Source of the DNA: Lobosporangium transversale
Taxonomy: Eukaryota > Mortierellomycota > Mortierellomycetes > Mortierellales > Mortierellaceae
DNA length: 64,000 nt
Direction: 5' to 3'
Assembly: GCF_002105155.1 (NCBI RefSeq)
Contig: NW_019029020.1
Coordinates: 164,501-228,500 of the forward strand
In this document: piece by piece, positions 33,592-51,269 of the stretch
Position numbering within the stretch: position 1 is the stretch's first letter
Layout: each line of letters opens with the position of its first letter
Program-made: the position numbers and the translations under genes
Notes under the pieces: generated by a model
Database searches by the model: none
The model's input: the letters and a program-made list of their open reading frames with translations, nothing else
What the model was told of the DNA's origin: nothing

Positions 33592-36056
33592 CACTTGCAC
33601 GCAAACAGACACGCGTCGCCATGGACCATTTTATGAAAGGGAGAATGGCTTTATTGCATTATATCTATTGTCCATTTTTTGCTTGCTGCAAGCTTACCAC
33701 GAGTGGTGAAATGCCACTATAGCATTCGAAATACTGACATGTTGAGTTGTTAACAGACCATTTAACTGCTAAAAATAGTTACCACAGTAAATCTGCTAAC
33801 CTAACTACAACAACTAAAGCAGCAGTTCCGTATGTTTCACAGATGGCAAGATCGCTGTTGCTAGCGTATCCTGCGGACATAAAGAGCTTTTTGATGGGTC
33901 TAAATGCTCATCCAATATATCATTTGAATTGGAACTAGGGCCATGAAGCAAAAGGGTATTTCGTTCCAATCGACGGAAAAAAATAACCATCATTTTTAAC
34001 ATGCTAATTAGTAACTCGCGAATACTCGTTATATCTAAAGGAAAACCTTGAGAGTCTCTCACGGCGAAGCATGATAAAATTGCCTTTTACGTGGTCTAGT
34101 GAGATTACTTGAAGGGATCGAGCTTGGAGCTGAAGGCTCAAACTTTCAAGATAGTACCTCACTGTTAAGAGTTCTTTAGGGCAGTTTTTCATTGGCTCCG
34201 CCGATTTCAGAGTACCCAGTATTATCGTTATCAATTGGGGCCACCTCGATCCCACCTATCTCCAAGCCGCAGTTCTTTGAAATAAACAATCCATCAACTC
34301 GCCTTCCCATCCGCTTTTTTGTCAGATTTTTACAATAAGAGCTAGCCTTGGTTTATTCGCTCACCGTGGCCTAGCTCTATATCGGTATGATTGAGGACGT
34401 AGTCATCAGCTAATGGTTTCCAGAGGTGTAACTCATACCACCACTCGGTCTGCTCTTTTCCTAATCCATTGTAGTGTCGTCACTTTAATAGCTCTGCGAA
34501 CGTATTGGTGGCTTTATAGATCCATCTCCTGTAACAAAGGGCTTTCCAAAGCTCGCTTTCTTCAACTTGATTCCTATTATCAGAGCCGTTTGTCATCAGC
34601 CGATTGAACTGCGTAATTGTGTATTTAACTCGTTACTCTTCTAATATTCGAACCTCTACTCACCGAAAGATTAGGAGCACTACCTAGCGAAGAAATGGAG
34701 TGCTTATGGTTCCGTTACTAACTAGGTCTAAAGGCACCTCCTATGAAGATGATAGTCAAAGGCAATTCCTTAAAGAAGGGCGCAGAAGTAAAAAAAAAAA
34801 AAAAAAAAAAATGCTTTCAAAGTCTTTCTCTTTAGGTAAGGATCTGCAATTGAAAAGGACAAACCCAAAAGAGCAAACAACACAGATCTTCTGTATAAGA
34901 AATCTGATCCCAACGCGCTTCTTATCCTTTGATCTAAATTTTCATGGACAGAAGAATGGTATTACTCGAGCATATGAAAACTATGATCCTTTCACTTATA
35001 AATTTGTGAAAGAAGGGGCTGTTCTCCCCCAATCATTATTATATCGAGCGCTTCGCAGAGCTAACGCGAGAACCCCTCAAAGCCCTCGCTGCTGCCATCA
35101 TGGGTTTAAACTTCTTGGGTTGCATTTGGGATGTCATATGCGCAAGGCACTTCCCACAAGTTTTTTTTTTTCGGCACCATATTCCAGGAAGCTGGTGCGG
35201 TTCGTATGGTGGCAACGTGCGCTGCCAAAATATCTATGAATGCTAACAACACCATATCCTAGCAATGTGAGCCTGCAATCAATCATTTTTTTTTTTTTTT
35301 TTGTTCAGAACATTTTTTAGGCCAGTATGGAGACTCAGGAACATACCTCTAACAAAAATGTAATCATGGAGGTAGAAAAGAATAAAGATAAACACTTGTA
35401 TATCTTTAGTCTAGGTAGAAGGCGAAAGTTGGGAAATACACAGAGGATTAGAGGCTATTTAAAGATTAATGTTGCTGTTTTTTTTTTTTTTTTTTTTTTT
35501 GTTTGCATCTTCAGCATACAAATCGAGCAGGTCAGAACACCAGCTTGCCTCTGCGCACCATAATTGTGGCCTCATATGGGTGACAAGGAGCCAATAACCG
35601 GTTGTTCTCTTCTCGTAGGAAGTACAGAGTTGATGAAAGCTAAATGGGCAAATTTGCCCGTTCTACGGTCCAAGGGATAAAGTCGACTGTAATAACTCTG
35701 GATGGCAATTCCTCAGTTTTTCTGGTCAACGTTTCACCACTCTGGATGGCTTCAGGCAAAACTATTTAATAACAGAAGCCGAATGGTTTACAGGATTTAG
35801 TTGTAGACAAGCTTATCCTACATCCCACTGAGAGAGGATGGAGGACGGTAGACAAGCAATTCTTTAAGAATACCACATAATGCAAAGATAATAGGTGTGA
35901 AGAAGGATGCGGCGAAATATTCGGTCTAGAACAAAGAGACACATCTGGCCGGCCTCCCATTGATTAAGTCCAAATTTTCTTAACAGGCAAATTTGCCTGC
36001 CGAACATAGAAGTTTCTGATTGAATTTATTATTATTACTATTACTACTATTACTTT
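32923..36056. other. 3.1-kb gene-poor region, probably transposon-derived
   Basis: No gene with recognisable motifs. Open frames (for example 34700-35239, 33814-34062, 34004-34255) are short, overlap on both strands and include homopolymer runs. Base composition is less pyrimidine/purine-skewed than normal intergenic DNA here. Together with the transposase relic at its left edge, this suggests decayed mobile DNA. Two palindromes with the core GGCAAATTTGCC occur at 35646-35659 and 35984-35999. Confidence 0.4.
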
Positions 36057-39000
36057 TTACATAGCAGCACCGCCTTTATCTAAAGCTTGCTCGAGGCCTT
36101 CGAGTTGTTGCTGGAGCTCATTAATCCTGGCTTGGAGTTTGGCCTCTGTTACTGAAAACTCTTGGGATGTGGATGACTCACCATTATTACTTTCATTGCC
36201 ATTGTTGCTCTGCTCTTTGTGGTCATTGAGGCTCTTCAGCCAATCCTGAGCACCCTTCCGCTGGAACTCTCGATGTCTCTCCTCGCGTTCCGTTAGCCAT
36301 GCCCACATCGCATCTTCTTGCTCACGCGCATAGCGCTCTTCTGGACTTAGCTCTGCATATTCAAACGCATTTGTGCCGTCCTCACTTGTATCCATCATGA
36401 ATGAATAGCTGCCCTTGTGTTGGTGGCCTTTGCCGTTTTCACGCATTTGTCCAAGGATGTCACTCTGGATCCGTTCAATCTGTGAAGTGACGTTTGAAAT
36501 CTGAAACCAGATGTAAATGTTGGCAAGCATAACTAGTAACAGGACAGCCACTAGAGCAAAATGAGATGCACCCTCACTATCTGCCGAACTAAACATGCTA
36601 GTGATCCTTGACCAGACACCTCCTATGCCTCCTGCCTCTACTTGATTGTCCTTATTCTTGTTCTTGTTCGGTGTAACAGAAGTCGTGGGGGATACTGGAG
36701 GCAAAGGTTTGTTTACATCCACACCCTCTGCAAGCATATCTTTGTCTAGCTTGTGATTTTTCTTTACGCTACGGCTACTGGTCCGTGACCGTGCAGGGCT
36801 TTGCTTGGGTGTAGATGAGGACACTGTGTCAGCAGTAGCTCCGTTGCTTGAGCCTGATCCTCCAAACTCTTCAGGGTGATCTGCGATGTATTTGTTGATG
36901 CTCTGGTGCAATTCTTTATAATGTGCTGTCATTCCTTCTCCAGCGCCTTTTTCAATCTGACCCTTGATCCAACTACTCTTTGTAAACTCGATTGCACCTG
37001 TCACCACGACTTGGATCTGATTGGGACCTGCCCAGGTGATACAGGTACGGCATTTTGTGGTAAAGCATCCACCAGAAGGAACATCGGGTGTAGACGTTGT
37101 CGTTACATTTGTTACATAGTCATCAAAGTCTTTGTGTTCACAGACATCCGTAAGGGTCGCTTTCGTGGTCTTGGGTCCGATCGGCATACCCAACCATTTA
37201 GTATATTTGGTGACCTTAGTTGAGGTTCCATCAGCTGCATCACGCCAGGGTTCCTCCTGTACATCAGCGCCCTTCATTGCATCACTTGTTAAAAAGCTCT
37301 TGGTGAAATCCGATTCAAACAGGAGCTTCCACATGCTTTCTATTGATCCTGGGTATTTTTCAGACATGTATGTGTTGGCATAATGGCGACCATCCCCGGA
37401 GCATTTGCAGGTTGTGGGGGAATGGTTAGTATTATTTGATGACTTTGATGCTCCTCCTGCATTTAGTCCTGTATCAGCTGCCCCGTTAGAACGGTTTGGA
37501 TCCAATGGTTCCGATCCTATGCTTGGTCGAGATGTCTCAGATGAGTTTTTGCCAACGCCCGATGATTTGCTTTCGATCGAACCTCGTCGTCCATAGTCGA
37601 ATGAAGGGGGTGGAGGTGGTAGTTCCGATACAGAGCGTCCTCGTCCTTTTCGATGTTCTATTAGGAAAACACGGATAATATCAAATTTATCCTCGAATTA
37701 ATTGTTGTCCTTTTGCGTTTGCATCAATGTTGATCATCTCAGTATCTCTAAAGCTACATACCGCTTTTGTTGTCGTCATCATGAATGATAGGTGCAATCA
37801 CCTCTGTTGATCGATAACCAAAAAGAAAAAGAAATAAAAGCTACTCAGTATTGAAACATGTACCCATAATGGCACACACAAAAACATCTAAAAAAAAAAA
37901 AAAAAAAAAAAAAAAGAAATAAAAGAAAAAAGGAAAAACGACAATATCTCTTTTGCTTATTTACCTTTTAGAATCTTCTTCACCACTTTCCTCTTGGATC
38001 CACGTCGTCGATGGCCACCTGTCCAAGGTTTACCATCCGCATCATGTTCATCCCAGTCGGCTTCATCTGCAGTCCAGTGCTGTGAGGCGGATGAGGAGCT
38101 TCTATGCCTGTTTCTCTTTGATTCTGTGGAGGCTACCCGTACAGAACTAAACGATTCGGCATCATCTTCATCCTCATTCAAGGTAGTACTTGATCTGTCC
38201 TGTCTAATGTAGACATTGTTGGTAAGTGCGGATGTATTCGCTGCACACGGGAAGGATTTTCGCCAGGCAGCCATTAATAAGTCATATGCAGTATCACGGG
38301 ATAAGAAAGACGCAAAGAAATGCCCCTTGGTATTAGTAGCAGTGACAATACTAATCGCATTGGGGATCACAAATGCTGTGAGGCGTTTCTCGATAGCGAT
38401 AATCTCGGAAAAGGCAATCACCAGCTACAAATATTTTGAGGGAAATCATGCGGAGATGCGATGCGTGTATAAAGAGATGTATGTTGTGTAGTAATTAGTA
38501 TATGGTCCTTGATACTCTACAAAAACAAAAATAAAACGACATTGAAAGGAAGGCTACGGGTGCATCGTGTTTTTCTCTATTGGATTTGCTTACATTAGTG
38601 ACCCATCCAAAGATGTTGGCATTAAAGCAGACATGGTTCTCGCTGATGTAGAGCCGGCCTTGCACGAGGATCTCCTTCTGCAGAGCACAACCGTAATCTA
38701 TTTTAAATCATAAGAAAAGAGAAGGTCCAAAAGTTCAAGAGACGATGCGTCAGAGCCAAATTCATTTTTCATTTGTCCTTTTTCATTCCCAAGAGATGGG
38801 AACAATGTGATTGAAAATATTTATATGAGCCTCCATCCAAATCAGAAAATAAAAAGATAAAAAAAAAAAAAAAAGAGCATGCTGCGCTGTAACCCACATT
38901 GAGATTCAAACAAAAACAAATTAGGTCTGGATGGACATGGTCAGGCAATGGGGGGTATATTGACCTTTTGATATGCCTCCTTGCAGATAGCTTGAGAGGA

Positions 39001-40504
39001 AGTATAAAAGTGATGAAAAAGAACTTGCAATGATTTAACTTGGTGTATCAAGTCATTTCAAAGCAGTATGCGAGAAGGAGAGAGAGAGAGAGGGAGAGAG
39101 AGGAGGAAACAAAGTTTGGTTGGAATGTTGACCAATGTTCTGTTTTTGAATCTATTATCCGATTTGTTTTTGTTCAATACAATGTAGACATGCAGGTTGG
39201 GCACGACCAAAATAAAAACAGAGCACAGATCGATGGCTAAAAGAAAATGTGGGTCGATTCTCTTTTGCTTTTGTTCTGAACCACACAGCTCGTCTTTCAG
39301 TATGACTTTAACCCTTTTTTTTTTTGCCCAAGTTCTCGGAATAATGTTTGTTCTGAAAGAGAAAAGAAAAGGGGGGAATGGAGGCGAATGAATGGGTTTG
39401 TGGATTTGTATGGGAGGAGGTTTTTTTTTTCTTACCCTCAATCAGCTTTTCTTCTTCCGGTACACTTCGGAAAAGCGCATGAAAGTCGTTGAAACGTTTC
39501 TCGTTAGCATATACGAAATTAATGTTGGCATCGTCTCCCTCATTGCTGTCCCTGCTTAATGGGCCAATCTCGTCATTTTGGACAAAAGGCTGTTGGCCAT
39601 GAGTACCAAAAGTTTCTGGAAAACTGCCTGGACCAGTTGGAGCTGTGTACGTAGAGGGGTCAACATTGTTATTGCTATAGTCTGTGTTGTAGTTATTATA
39701 TGGACTAGCACCTCCATTCATTTGAAATGCCTCCATGGTCATCAGGTCAGACTGAGATGGGTCCATTGTTTTATGTACTGCTGGATTGGTGCTGTTATTA
39801 CTGTACTGAGTATTTGCTGGTATAACAAGCTGCTGAGGGGCGTTATTGCTGTTGCTGTAGTCGGAGGGGAGAGTAGATACAGAAGTGGGAGAAGAGTGAA
39901 GAGTGCTGTCAGCAGGTACAGAAGTAGGCACAGAAGGCGGTGCGCAAGGCAAGGTAGTGGTATTGGTGATTGAAGTAATTGAGGTAGAAGGTAGAGAGGG
40001 AGGAAGGGAATTAACAGTGGACTGTGAAAAGGCCGTTGCAGGCGATGTGGACATTGATTCGTTTTGCGTGGCCTGTGTGCTCTCTTCCGTTACTGGCAAC
40101 ACAGCAGGAACAGGTGAAGCAGCAGCAGCAGCAGTCCCATAGTTGGCCTCATGGACAATGGCATCCACACCTCCATTCTCATGAGCTTGGCCCTGGTCGG
40201 TCTTGTTGCTGCTGGTGTTACTACTGTTAATGTTACTGCTACTCATAATATCCCCATTATCGTTGTCTGAGTTATGGCTGATGCCTAGGATGTCAGTCGT
40301 CTTGTTGGCCACATTACGAACACTTGCCAGGAACCCAGAAGAAGAATGGGATTGTGTAACATCGTCGTTACTGCTTTTGGGCTGCAAGGCTGGGTTCTGC
40401 TGTGATTGATCGAGCTGTGCAGAGCCTTCTTGCTGTAATCCAAGTTGCGGCTGCTGCTGTTGTTGCTGCTGCTCTAGGACTAAGGTATCACCAATGCTAG
40501 CCAT
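36057..40504 (-). CDS. GRAM/VASt-domain membrane-anchored sterol transfer protein (LAM/Ysp2/GRAMD1-like)
   Basis: LAM/GRAMD1 proteins sit in the ER at membrane contact sites and move sterol from plasma membrane to ER through a StART-like (VASt) domain. Exons in coding order: 40504-39436, 38697-38594, 38424-37965, 37803-37762, 37657-36057. The total is 3276 nt, 1091 residues. The first 340 residues are Gln/Ser/Asn/Thr-rich disordered sequence. The GRAM domain begins at FHALFRSVPEEEKLIE, continues QGRLYISENHVCFNANIFG and includes FSEIIAIEKR and ATFVIPNAI-like strands. VASt follows (HYANTYMSEKYPGSIESMW, TKYTKWLGMPIGPKT, then a YKELHQ helix). A single transmembrane helix (FALVAVLLLVMLANIYIWF) and a C-terminal coiled coil (LQARINELQQQLEGLEQAL) complete the LAM architecture. 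Large intron 1 (738 nt). Specific ortholog not assigned. Confidence 0.9.
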
Positions 40505-42113
40505 TGAGCAGTTGATAAATGATAAAAGAGGGGATAGTCAAGACCAAAGAAGAAGGAAGACAGGAAGTGCAGGTAAGGAATAACGGAATAAAATGCAGTG
40601 TCGTGTGGATGGAAGGTGAGCTATTTATGAAATAAAACTAAGAGTGAGCTGGCTGACTGGTTGATTGTATGAGAGATGAGCAACGAGTAGAAAGATGAAG
40701 TGAGGTGAGGTAGAGGTAAAGTAAACTATGAAAGGAAGGATGACAATGTAAACCGCTTTCTTTTCGAGCGCAAGAAAAAAAAGAAAAAAATAGTAAGAAG
40801 AAGAAGGATGGCAATGTTGATGCAGCTGGTTTTATGAAACTGTCAAAGGAATGTGGAGAGGAATATTTACCATCGTGGCCTTGAAGTCATAGTTAGGCCA
40901 TACTAGCCATGATGGGTCAATGATGCGTGTGCGCCACAGTTGCACACAGCATGGCCATTGTGGAGGTACAAAACATTGGATTTGAGCTGCTTCACGATGA
41001 TGCTGTCTGTGAGATCTGTAAGGTTAAGATTATTTATGTCATCCAAATGTCATTGTCTCAAACGCGATCTTGTCTTTCGTGCCATCAGATCAAGCCTATG
41101 AATCTGTGAAAAGGATACGTCTCCTTTTTCCGAAAATACATTCATTTTTACTTCCTCACGACGTTATAACCATGATGGATCATCCATGGTACATTTGCCA
41201 CTCGCGTGGCTCAAAATAGAAAACGTTACTTTTAAGCCATCTGTGCCTATCTCTTACATTTGCTTCGCCAACAGCCGGATACGGAGTGATCGAATAACTG
41301 TTCCTATATCTGGAGTCTTCTCAATCTGCATCTACAATAATTCTTGCGGAAGAATCTTCATCTCATTGAAGTGAAGCTTTATTAAAAAAAAAAAAAAAAA
41401 AAAAGCTGCAGAACAGGCTAGTGCTGATGCCCAGAAAAAGTTGAAACCACTCAATCCTTCAAAACGCCCTTGTACATTTAGTATGAAGTGTTGCTAGATA
41501 TGTCTCGGTGGTCATTATGATCACAGAGCTAAAGTTGATGTAGCATCAGCATCACTCCCTATTACCCTCTAGTTTCTTGATCTTTGAACTGTATGAGCAC
41601 GGTCAACATTTTCGTACCAGCAGGCCTTCCACCTGTGAGATGGAAATAACAGTTGTGGAGAAATGGATGATGAGGATTGGATCGCAACAAACTACGCTTG
41701 AGTAAATACTAGGTTAGAATAAAGCCTCTAGAGTACTGCTTAAAGATACTCTTCCATACGAGATTTCCTTAAGGCGGAAGGCATCAGCTTGTTATTAGGA
41801 TCCTTTACATATTTATTGTGCTATAGAAATAGAAATATGATTACAATCCCTCTATGAGCCATACACCCGATATTGGAGCAAATGGTCACTGATGCACTAA
41901 AAAAAAAAAAAGAGAAACTCAGGGGCGATGGAAAACGCGTATCATCATAATCAACAAAAAAATCATCTGATGGGAATATGGATATGCTTCCATCACACTT
42001 GCCAAATAAAGACGTCCTGTCCATCTTTCTCAGCCCCTCTCTTTCTTTTCTGTTTCCTTAAAACCCTGTCCCTACTTATATTTCCACCACCACTAAGCAA
42101 TAAACCAGACACT
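40505..42113. other. 1.6-kb intergenic region with a possible decayed ORF
   Basis: Upstream of the LAM-like gene (purine-rich on plus strand to about 40800) and upstream of enolase 1 (pyrimidine-rich 42020-42100). Between them, 41400-41560 reads for about 30 codons as an Ala/Lys-rich segment followed by Cys/His residues and stops. This could be the relic of a zinc-knuckle-containing mobile-element protein, but the evidence is weak. No intact gene. Confidence 0.35.
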
Positions 42114-44182
<2,069 letters not shown>

Positions 44183-44591
44183 AATATCTCACTCGTCCCT
44201 TAAAAAAAAAAAGCTTTTCACAGCCACTGTACATCCAATATCGAAATAGGACCTTGCTTTTTTTTAAAGACAATGATCTGCAAAGGAATAAACCAAAAAG
44301 AAAAATCAATAATAATAATAATATATATAGTAATATATATAACAAAGTATTCAGGATGAGTCTTTGTTTTTATGGTGATCGGAGCCCCAAGTGACATTCA
44401 TTTTACCCCGCATTCCGTTGCATTAAAGAACCGTCTCCTCTTCTCTTACTTCATTTCCTTATTCTTCTTTTCTTCCTCTTCACTCTTCTTGCAGCAAATA
44501 AGAAAACCTTCATTTATAAGGTCCCTTTGTTCTTCATTTCCACCACCATCATTTACCATTAATTGAGACTTATACTTAACCTACACTAATC
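44183..44591. promoter_or_regulatory. Intergenic region with enolase 2 promoter
   Basis: Holds the 3' UTR of enolase 1 and the promoter/5' UTR of enolase 2. The segment 44440-44580 is CT-rich on the plus strand, as in the equivalent region upstream of enolase 1 (42020-42110), typical of highly expressed fungal genes. Confidence 0.5.
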
Positions 44592-47577
<2,986 letters not shown>

Positions 47578-48268
47578 AAATTAGGTCCCCACTGTCACTT
47601 TCAACCAATTCTTATGGACAATATGATAGGAAATCATTTGTCTATCCCAACAATGTTTAACCAAAATGGTTGTTATTAATAATTTGATTATCATAATAAA
47701 GTTATAAAAAAAAAAAAAAAAGAAAGAAAAGGTCAGATTTTTTTTTTTTTTTTTTTTGTTTGCTCATTTAATACACATGTTCGTAGACTAAAAAAGAACT
47801 GTGCAAACAAGGATGGTTAAATAGATGCTAAAAGACTAGGAAAGTTGTGGGGAGGGGGCGTAGGTCATACTTAGGGCCAGTAGTACCCTGCAGAAAAAGT
47901 TGGCATGGAATTAGATTAATCGTGCCATTGCTGTTGCCTTCTACTGTCGAAGCGGCAACGGGCAGATGACGGAAGGCGGATAGTGGAAATGATGGTCTCC
48001 ATTATAGTCGTAAATGTCATTGATTTTTCATTTAATCTCGCAGCTTCAGCCTCTCTCATTTCAGACTCGATTCTCTGTCTGCGTAAGTTTTTTTTCTTTT
48101 TTTTTTTTTTTTTTCATGATCTCATTATACATATAAATCTTTTTTCTTTTTTCTTTTTTCTTTTTTTCGTTTTTTTTGTTTTCTTTTTTGTTTTCGTTTT
48201 CTCATTTTGTGGTGTGCAGGTGGGGAGTGGTCGGTCGCTTATTAGATGGCTTGTTCTGTTGGATCTCT
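47578..48268. other. Convergent region between enolase 2 and RAS gene
   Basis: Two genes converge here. Contains A/T homopolymers and a short unique region 47760-48060 with no recognisable gene, plus T-rich sequence 48090-48200 downstream of the RAS stop on the opposite strand. Confidence 0.5.
47695..47700 (+). terminator. Likely polyadenylation hexamer of enolase 2
   Basis: AATAAA about 118 bases after the stop codon, followed by an A-rich stretch. Confidence 0.45.
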
Positions 48269-48632
48269 TTAAAGAATCGTGCATTTTGACTTCTTCTTTT
48301 TGAGATTAGCAGGGGCACCACCATCACGAGCTTGACGGATCATACGGACGACATTGTAGAAAGAGCGCTCGACATTAACACATGTTTTGGCAGATGTTTC
48401 TGTGAACTCGCAACGCAATGCCTTGGCCATCATTGCACCTTCATCGCGAGAGACCTCACGCTCGGTGAGCTTGTCACATTTGTTACCGACCAACATCAAA
48501 GGAACATTATCGGAATCCTTCACACGTGTGATCTGATCCCGGAATCGTTTTATCCTCTCGAATGTTGAGCGCGCAGCGATTGAGTACACCAAAAGGAATC
48601 CCTCGCCATCACTATTATTATTATTATTATTT

Positions 48633-48674
<42 letters not shown>

Positions 48675-51035
48675 GAGACATGTTATAATGAGTTTCATAT
48701 TGCCACAAGTGAGATGACTGCATTTTGTCCCTGTTTGTGTTAAACATACCGAATCCATTGATCGCGCAAAGCAGTATATTCTTCTTGACCGGCTGTATCG
48801 AGAACTTCGAGAACACAGGATTGGTCATCGATTACAACTTGCTTTCTGTACGAGTCTTCGATAGTAGGATCATAAGTCTAATATTTTGTCATGGATTTAA
48901 TTAGTATTGTTGAATATGTATATTTGATGCATGCAGAAGATATATAAAAAAAAAGCGCATGGGGCAAATAACTTACCTCTGTTGTAGATTGAAATAATTA
49001 TTATCCATTGAAACATATTCAGTAGATTCACGAGGGAAAAGAAATGGAAAATGAAGAAAAGAGCATCAGATACTGTCGTTGTCATTTCTAATACCACATG
49101 GTGTAAACAAATGAAATGATGTTGTGCTGTTCCGGTCATCAAAAGTGGCAATCAGCTGTTGGGTGTGAAAAATCCATTGGGAGAAAGAGCCGGTGTGGAC
49201 TCAATTGCCTATTCACGCGCACAAATTCTCTCACACCCATCGGAGTTTCAATTCTGTTGCTCTGAGAGCTTTTTTTTTGTTTTGCTCAGACCAAACGGAC
49301 CAAATGATAAAAAAAAAAAAATCGACAAGGTGTTTGTTTGTCGAGAGAGAGAGAGAGAGAAAAAAAAAACAGTAATAAATAAACAGATTATAGGCAACTG
49401 TAATAGACCTTATGCACATACCAACAAAGTGATTTAAGCACAACTGTTTGAGCCGTAACGGAAAGATACCGAAAGATAACATGAAATGAAATATTAAAAA
49501 AAAAAACGTTAGTTTACATGTTCATATGCATCTCATGAGCAGTTGTGTTCAAATATCAAGGACAATTGCCCATTTATCTTCAGCACGATAAAAGATAATC
49601 CAAAGTGGAAAAAGCCTAGCCAATCGCTTTTTTTCTTTCTTTTTCTTTTTTTTTTTTTTCCTACTTTCGAAATGAAAGTAAGAGCGTGTAATGAAAAGAT
49701 TAAACAAAAGACGATTTGGCTAATTATCTGTGATCAGATTAGCCCGTGGAACGTGTACGCGCGGAAGACACGCGAAATATACGGATGATGGGCTGACAGA
49801 CTATGTAGCCTGCAAACAGGCAATTGTCCTTTCTTCAAATCATCATGAACATTTAGTCATTTTCAACTTGCCTGAATTGTCAATGCAGTCTATGAATTCC
49901 GAAATCCCGAGATACATCATTGACGTGGATCGTTTTTTTTTTTTTTTTTTTTTTTGCGATAGTCAACAGGAATAAATGGTGCAATGAATAGAGCGGATCC
50001 GAACAGATGAAAACGGCAAGGCATACACGAAAAACGGATAATGACAACAAGGCAAAACGGTTATCCAGGGCAGGAGAAAATACCGGAGAAGGAAAAAAAG
50101 AAAAAGTAATTGAGGACAAAGGTTAGAGGATGGATGTGGTTCCGATAAGATGGATTAGTAATAACGAGTCAACCCAAGGACTCTCTTTTTTTTTTTAATA
50201 GTGTAATAGACAGCCAAGTTCAAGATCTGAGAGGGGCGTATTGTTGTTAATCTGGGTTGTGCAAGTGATTCGGATTGTGTTGATGATTGACAATCAAGAT
50301 GGACAGTGCAACTGCGAGGACACACGAGAAAAGGGGCTCATTCAAGTCTGAGCGAGTGGCCTTGTTTCGGTCCCGTTGAGACACTTTCGCCACTCAACCC
50401 GCCGAATTTCGATTCAAAAGAGGGAGTGGCGATGTTGAAAAGTAAAAGAAGTAATAATAGTAATTGGTGTAAAATGATGATATATACCTTGCCAACACCT
50501 CCATCCTAATAATAAAGTAAAAAAAAAAAAAAAGTAAAAAAAAAAAAAAAAAAGATTAGTAAACAATGAAACGTGTTTTTCTTTTTAATATTAATGATGA
50601 TTATTATTTGACAGGTGGGTTCATGTGTCTTCATGTGTGTGTATGTATTAATCGATGATCGTTGTATGAAATTAGTTTTGGTGTTGCATGTAAAAAATGT
50701 TATTAAAATTAAAAAAGAGTTGTTGTTGTTATTGTTATTGTTATGCTATTGCTATTGCTATTGTGATTGTTATTGTTTTTGCTATTATTGTGCTGTGTAT
50801 GCCAGATAACATGACTAGACATTAAAACGACGTTGTAAATGTGTATATGTGTATATGTGTATATCTGTTATATCTGCGCTATATCTGTATAGACATTTAT
50901 ATAGATATAGATATAGATATAAATATATATATATAAATATACAGTATAAATATGCATTGTTTCTTTTTTTGAGAGATGGTTGCTTTATTCTTAAAGTGCA
51001 CTTACTCCAAGAACAACCAGTTTGTAGAGCATCAT
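48269..51035 (-). CDS. RAS2: RAS-family small GTPase (fungal RAS2/RasB-like) with microexons
   Basis: Membrane-attached GTP switch controlling growth and morphogenesis through cAMP or MAPK pathways. Exons in coding order: 51035-51006 (30 nt), 50505-50488 (18), 49889-49872 (18), 49443-49422 (22), 48978-48977 (2), 48877-48750 (128), 48611-48269 (343). The total is 561 nt, 186 residues. The assembled protein starts [10 protein letters not shown], then the P-loop [21 protein letters not shown], switch [13 protein letters not shown], switch [21 protein letters not shown] and ETSAK. It ends in a polybasic tail with CaaX box CTIL, predicting geranylgeranylation (Leu at the last position). Intron 49444-49871 begins GCAAGT (GC-AG class). 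The four 5' introns are 428-598 nt, long for this window. The 2-nt exon AG completes the Val-Glu-Thr junction that all RAS2-type proteins have. The sequence-level splice reading is mine and needs RNA support, but product identity is very strong. Confidence 0.9.
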
Positions 51036-51197
51036 CTTGTTTAATGTGTTTTATGAATAGAACAGCAAAAGAGATGAGAAAGTCTGCAACTATATTATAT
51101 GTAAAATGAATGTGCTGTAGAGAATAAAGGACAATGTAATATGCCGTTGTAGAAAGGGTTAAAAAATAAAATTAAAATAAAAAAAAAAAGGGCGGGG

Positions 51198-51213
51198 AAG
51201 AAGAAGAAGAAGA

Positions 51214-51247
<34 letters not shown>

Positions 51248-51269
51248 GGAGAGAGAGAGAGAGAGAGAG
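51198..51269. repeat. GAA/GA purine microsatellite
   Basis: (GAA)n passing into (GA)n on the plus strand, about 160 bp upstream of the RAS start codon. In the RAS transcript sense this is a CT tract. Confidence 0.85.

Noticed and set aside
50840-50945. AT-rich TATATG/ATAGAT repeats as a possible replication origin
   Set aside because: Lies in RAS intron 1 and is a simple dinucleotide-like repeat; nothing specific to an origin.
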